64,000 nt of DNA from Nageia nagi (taxonomy: Eukaryota; Pinophyta), in the NCBI GenBank assembly GCA_050084985.1, contig JBITNC010000001.1, positions 134,540,001 to 134,604,000 on the forward strand. Direction: 5' to 3'. The position numbers and the translations under genes are program-made. The notes below the pieces were generated by a model. That model made no database searches. It saw only the letters and a program-made list of their open reading frames with translations, and was not told where the DNA came from. Positions within the stretch are counted from its first letter, which is position 1. The number at the start of each line of letters is the position of its first letter. This document shows positions 60,238-64,000 of this stretch, in pieces.

Positions 60238-60960
60238 TGGCTGAAGAAGGGAGGCTAAAGGTTGAAAGGTTTAATGGGATGGATTTCATTTTTGGATAAA
60301 GCAAATGGAATACTACCTCTACCAAACTCTTGAAGACAAGAGTAAGAAACCCTCATCCATGAGTGATGAAAAGTGGAATTTGTTGGATAGAAAAGCTTTG
60401 AGGTTGTTAGACTTTGTTTAAGTTCTAGTGTAGCTTTCAACATTTTCAATGAGAAAACTACTAAAGGAGTAATGGATAAACTTGCAAAAATGTATGAAAA
60501 ATCATCTTCCTCTAACAAATTTTATTTGATGAAGAAGCTATTTAACATGAAGATGAATGATGGTAGTTTAGTTTAAGATCATGTTAATGAATTCAATAGA
60601 ATCACAAATCAATTAACTTCCATCAAAATATAGTTTGAATATGAAATAAGAGCTCTAGATAGTTGGAATAGCTTTGTTATGGCTGTTAGTAACTCTTCTA
60701 ATACAACTTTGTTCTTTGATGAAATTGTTGGAACAATTTTAAGTGAAGATATGAAAAGAAAGTCTACATGTGAAAGTTCAAGTGCAACTCTTTCAATGGA
60801 GATAGGAGGAACATCAAAGGAAAGGATAAGAAGCAAGTCAAGAGGCAAATCCAAGGGAATATCACAATCTAGAGGCAAAAGTAAAATGGAATGTTGGCAT
60901 TGTGGTAAAAAGGATTGTTAGAGTTTGAAAGGTAAAAATGTAGAAAGTAGGAATAATAGC
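60238..60960 (+). pseudogene. Copia element 2 gag, dead
   Basis: It starts ATGGCTGAAGAAGG (MAEEGRLKVERFNGMDF) and is broken after F-I-F-G by a frameshift, then again near 60405 and by a stop at about 60630. The tail, 60679-60921, reads MAVSNSSNTTLFFDEIVGTI and an SRGKSKG-rich linker. The zinc knuckle reads CWHCGKKDC, lacking the Gly-His segment expected between the second and last Cys, so it cannot coordinate zinc normally. Confidence 0.75.
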
Positions 60961-61039
60961 AATGAAAGCACAAGTAATCAAGAAGCTAACATTATTGGGG
61001 AAATAATGCAAGATGCTCTAATCATGTCTCTTGAAAAGA

Positions 61040-61572
61040 ATGATGATTATTGGGTGCTTGATTAGGTGCTTCATATCATGCTACTTCACATAAGGAATAT
61101 TTCACAAATTACACACAAGGTGATTTTGGTGAAGTATTATTAGGTAATAAACACCCATGCAAGATTGTTGGTATAGGAAACATGACAATGAAATTACCAA
61201 ATGGATCAAAATGGACTCTTTATGATGCTAGACACATTTCAAATATTGAAATAAATCTTATATTAGGAAGCAAATTAGATAAGGAAAGATATGTGATTAT
61301 ATTTGGTAATTCTATTTGGAAAGTAACAAAAGGTTCATTGGTAGTTACAAAGAGTAATTTGGTTGGCACTCTTTATTTACTCACAAATGTCTTTGATTAC
61401 TCCATGATTCTTGTTTCAATAGGTGAAAATGCAATACTATGGCACAATAGACTTGGGCACATGAGTGAGAAAGGTATGAAAATTTTACACTCAAAATGCT
61501 TGCTTCCAAATCTAAAGAGAGTTGATATGGGATTTTGTGAAGATTGTGTATTGAAAACAAAGGAGAGTTAGT
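61040..61572 (+). pseudogene. Copia element 2 protease remnant and integrase zinc finger
   Basis: At 61048-61070 the frame runs WVLD then a stop, where relatives have the catalytic DSGAS; a small deletion has destroyed the aspartic-protease triad. 61182-61571 continues in an open frame (MTMKLPNGSKWTLYDARHI) to the integrase HHCC finger ILWHNRLGHMSEKG...FCEDCVLKTKES. A stop follows at once. Confidence 0.75.
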
Positions 61573-61614
61573 TTTTTAAAAGTTGGCAAAGATAAGAAAA
61601 TTCAAAAGTTAGAG

Positions 61615-62631
61615 TTGGTTCATATAGATGTATGGGGTCCTTCACAAGTTTGCTCACTTGGTGGTTCATCTTACTTTGTAACTTTCATAGATGACTCTAT
61701 TACAAAGACATGGGTGTATTGCATTAAAAGAAAATATGATGTGCTTGAGAGATTTAAGATTTGGAAAGCCTTAGTTGAAGATGAAACTAATATTAAGTTG
61801 AAATTTCTCAAATTTGGTGAATTTTGTAGCAAAGAGTTTGACATATTTTGTTCACACAATGGCATTAGAAGAATTAAGGTGGTTCCTAGAACTCCAAAAG
61901 AAAATGGAGTTGCAGAAAGAATGAATAGGACTATCTTGGAAAGGGCTAAAAGCATGAGGATACATGCAGGAATACCTTTCAATCTTTGGGCTAATGCTAT
62001 TGATATTATTATTTACTTGATTAATAGGGGTCCATATATGGCTTTATATGGAGGCATTCTAAAAGAGATGTGGAAAGTTAAAAAGGTGAACTGCTCATTC
62101 TTAAGAGTTTTTGGTTGTAAAGCATTTGCACATGTTGATAAAGAATATAGAAAGAAACTTGATGCAAAGTCACAAAAATGTTATTTCATTAGATATGGTG
62201 TTGATGGTTTGGGTTACAGATTATGGGATGTTGATAACCATAAAATCTTTAGAAGTAGAGATGTAATATTCAATGAGAAAAACATGTACAAAGATAGGTT
62301 GCATGTTGTACAAAAGGAAAAGAATGAGAAACCAAGGTTTGTAACTCTTTATGACAACAATGAGAATGAGAAACCTAAAGAACAAAATGAAGCTCCTCCT
62401 TCAAGGACTAGTAAATTTCCCAAATGTTATTCCCCTTCTCTTTATTATGTGCTTTATATTGACATTGGTGAACCTAAATGTTTTGATGAAGCCATGGAAA
62501 CTAGTATAAGGATTAAGTGGGAGCATGCCATGAAGGAAGATATGGACTCTTTACTTCATAATCAAACTTGGAGTTTGGTTAAGCTTCTAAGGGTAAGAAA
62601 GCACTTACTAATAAATGGGTGTATAGGATAA
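61615..62631 (+). pseudogene. Copia element 2 integrase core, catalytic Asp deleted
   Basis: An open frame of 338 codons reads MVHIDVWGPSQV (first Asp) and TPKENGVAERMNRTILERAK (Glu). The second catalytic Asp is absent: the stretch reads LKFGEFCSKEFD where relatives have LKSDNGGEFCS, a small in-frame loss. The C-terminal GYRLWDVDNHKIFRSRDVIF motif is intact. The protein could be translated but could not integrate DNA. Confidence 0.82.
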
Positions 62632-63281
62632 AGGAAGAAGGAAATGGACAAAAGAGGTACAAAGCAAGACTTGTGGTAAAAGGTTTTGTACAAAAGAAAG
62701 GTATAGATTTTGATGAGATTTTTTATTCAATTGTAAAAATGACATCCATTAAAATAATATCAAGTATTGTTGCAACTGAAAATCTATTTCTTGAACAATT
62801 GGATGTAAAGATAGCTTTTCTCCATGGTGACTTAGAATATGAGATTTACATGCATCAACCTCAAGGTTTTGAAGTCAAAGGTAAAGAAGGTTATGTATGT
62901 AAATTGGAAAAGAATTTATATGGTTTAAAGCAATCCCCTAGACAATGGTACCTTAAATTTGACAATTTCATGTTAACAAATGAATTCACTAGATATCAAT
63001 CGGATCATTGTGTTTACTTTAAGAAGACAACAAATGATAACTATGTGATCTTGCTTTTGTATGTGAATGATATGCTAGTAGCAAGATCTAGTATGCATGA
63101 TATTATTGATCTTAAAGAAAATTTGACTAAAAAATTTGAAATGAAAGATTTAGGGGAAGCTAAGAAAATTATTAGAATGAAAAGAATAAGAGACAAAGAA
63201 AACCACATGCTAAGGTTATGTCAAGAGGACTATGTTGAAAAAGTGCTTAAAAGGTTTAATATGAAACACGAAAATCTGTAA
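62619..63281 (+). pseudogene. Copia element 2 reverse transcriptase, YVND active site
   Basis: An open frame of 220 codons includes RYKARLVVKGFVQKKGIDFDE, EQLDVKIAFLHGDLEYEIYM and YGLKQSPRQWYLKFDNFM. The catalytic box reads LLLYVNDMLVA near 63050-63080 instead of YVDDM, so one metal-binding Asp has become Asn (GAT to AAT). It overlaps the end of the integrase frame in another phase because of a frameshift near 62600. The enzyme would be inactive. Confidence 0.82.
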
Positions 63282-63289
63282 CAACACCA

Positions 63290-64000
63290 TTGGAAAAACA
63301 TTTCAAACTCACTAAACATTTAAGTCTTAAGAGTGATAAGGAAAAAGATTATATGACTAAGTTCTTTATCCTTTAGTGATTGGGAGTTTAATGTATTCAA
63401 TGGTGTGTACTAGACTAGATATAGCACAAGCAGTGGGAGTTGTAAGCAGGTATATGAGTAATCCAAGAAAGGGGCATGGGGAAGTAGTAAAATGGATCCT
63501 TAGGTATTTAAGTGGTACTTCTCATTATTCATTATGTTTTGGAGGATCTAATGCTTGTTTACAAGGTTATGTTGATTCTGACATGGTAAGTGATTTAGAT
63601 GGTGGGAGAAGAAATCCAAGTTATGTATTTACCATTGGTGGTACAACAGTTAGTTGGAACTCTAAGATCCAACAAGTTGTGGCTCTCTCTACTATAAAAG
63701 TTGAGTATGTTGCTGCTATAGAGGCAAGAAAAGAGCTAATTTGGTTACAAAGATTGTTGGAGGAATTAGGTAAGGTGCAAGAGAATGCAAAACTATGGTT
63801 GATAGCTAAAGTGCTATCCATATTACAAAGAACTCAACCTTCCACTCTAGAACCAAACACATCAAAGTGAGGTATCACCTCATCAGAGTAGCATTGGAGG
63901 ATGGATTAGTAAATTTGGGCAAGATTCACACTTCTCAAAACCCTACATACATGTTCATTAAAGTTGTAACAAAGGAGAATTTTGCTTTTGCTCAATTTTG
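63290..64000 (+). pseudogene. Copia element 2 RNase H, truncated by window end
   Basis: The open frame 63376-63870 reads MIGSLMYSMVCTRLDIAQAV, GYVDSDMVSDLDGGRRNPSY and ALSTIKVEYVAAIEARKEL, the copia RNase H domain. A frameshift near 63800 follows (AKVLSILQRTQPS where relatives read SAIHLAKNSTFH), and the end (KVRYHLIRVALEDGLVNLGK) is in another frame. The 3' LTR is outside the window. Confidence 0.78.

Larger units (their letters stand above)
59470..64000 (+). mobile_element. Ty1/copia LTR retrotransposon 2, inactive, runs off the window
   Basis: A 5' LTR ends CTCAACA at 60159, followed by the primer-binding site and gag, protease region, integrase, RT and RNase H in copia order. The distal LTR has a GTGGATGTATCCCACATTGGGAGAACCACTTAAATC-type stretch common in plant copia. 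The left edge is uncertain because the 3' LTR lies beyond the window. Its proteins resemble element 1 (same Tork/Tnt1-like lineage) but are less decayed. Active-site lesions in protease, integrase and RT make it non-autonomous. Confidence 0.85.

Overview
The window looks like nuclear DNA of a seed plant with a large, repeat-rich genome, probably a gymnosperm (conifer or Ginkgo-like). This is inferred from AT-rich, gene-poor sequence full of decayed Ty1/copia, Ty3/gypsy, LINE and SINE remnants, and from the style of the glycosyltransferases. I cannot name the species. No bacterial-style operons, CRISPR arrays, rRNA or functional tRNA genes were seen. A 100-base run of N at 34581-34680 marks an assembly gap.

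The only real protein-coding genes belong to one tandem family of UDP-glycosyltransferases (UGT85-like, plant family 1), all on the minus strand and spread out by transposon debris. Copy 1 (2771-4332) is intact: two exons, canonical splice sites, 494 aa. Copy 2 (22703-24265) has a full two-exon coding frame but lost its splice acceptor AG (now CG), and its C-terminal tail and stop codon come from filler DNA at a junction with a Ty3/gypsy chromovirus. A third trace (about 32661-32699) keeps only promoter-proximal DNA and the first 13 codons. Copy 3 (52308-53828) keeps an open 481-aa frame, but a cluster of small indels has rewritten most of its N-terminal domain and removed the catalytic histidine region. 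It is also a mosaic of copy 1-like and copy 2-like segments, as expected from gene conversion.

Layout: 1-4470 is a duplicated block (3' flank plus UGT1) whose partner lies at about 49835-54010. The left copy alone carries five ~182-bp tandem repeats. 5110-10023 is a structurally complete but dead Ty1/copia element with 5-bp target duplications. 10024-20880 is mostly unassigned AT-rich DNA with degenerate repeats and a (TA)n(GA)n microsatellite. 20880-22729 is Ty3/gypsy debris (gag, LTR, integrase plus chromodomain) joined to the 3' end of UGT2. A near-perfect 114-bp hairpin lies about 220 bp upstream of UGT2. 25190-26400 is an L1-type LINE fragment (endonuclease, linker, start of RT), 27375-27470 a second LINE fragment, and 30640-31115 a tRNA-derived SINE. 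35460-36640 is a decayed plant-mobile-domain gene. 37950-40900 is a Ty3/gypsy gag region with a probable LTR. 41880-43470 carries short-period repeats, including TAGGGTTT motifs and palindromic TAGTAAATG units. 56615-57735 holds minisatellites and a telomere-like CCCTAAA-derived array. 57780-58930 is an unrecognised decayed ORF. 59470-64000 is a second, inactive copia element running off the right edge.

I found no new multi-gene system. The most interesting signals are how the UGT copies are being reshaped: a splice-site loss, a transposon-derived C-terminus made by template-switch repair, an indel-scrambled yet open exon, gene-conversion mosaicism, and a young hairpin in a promoter.
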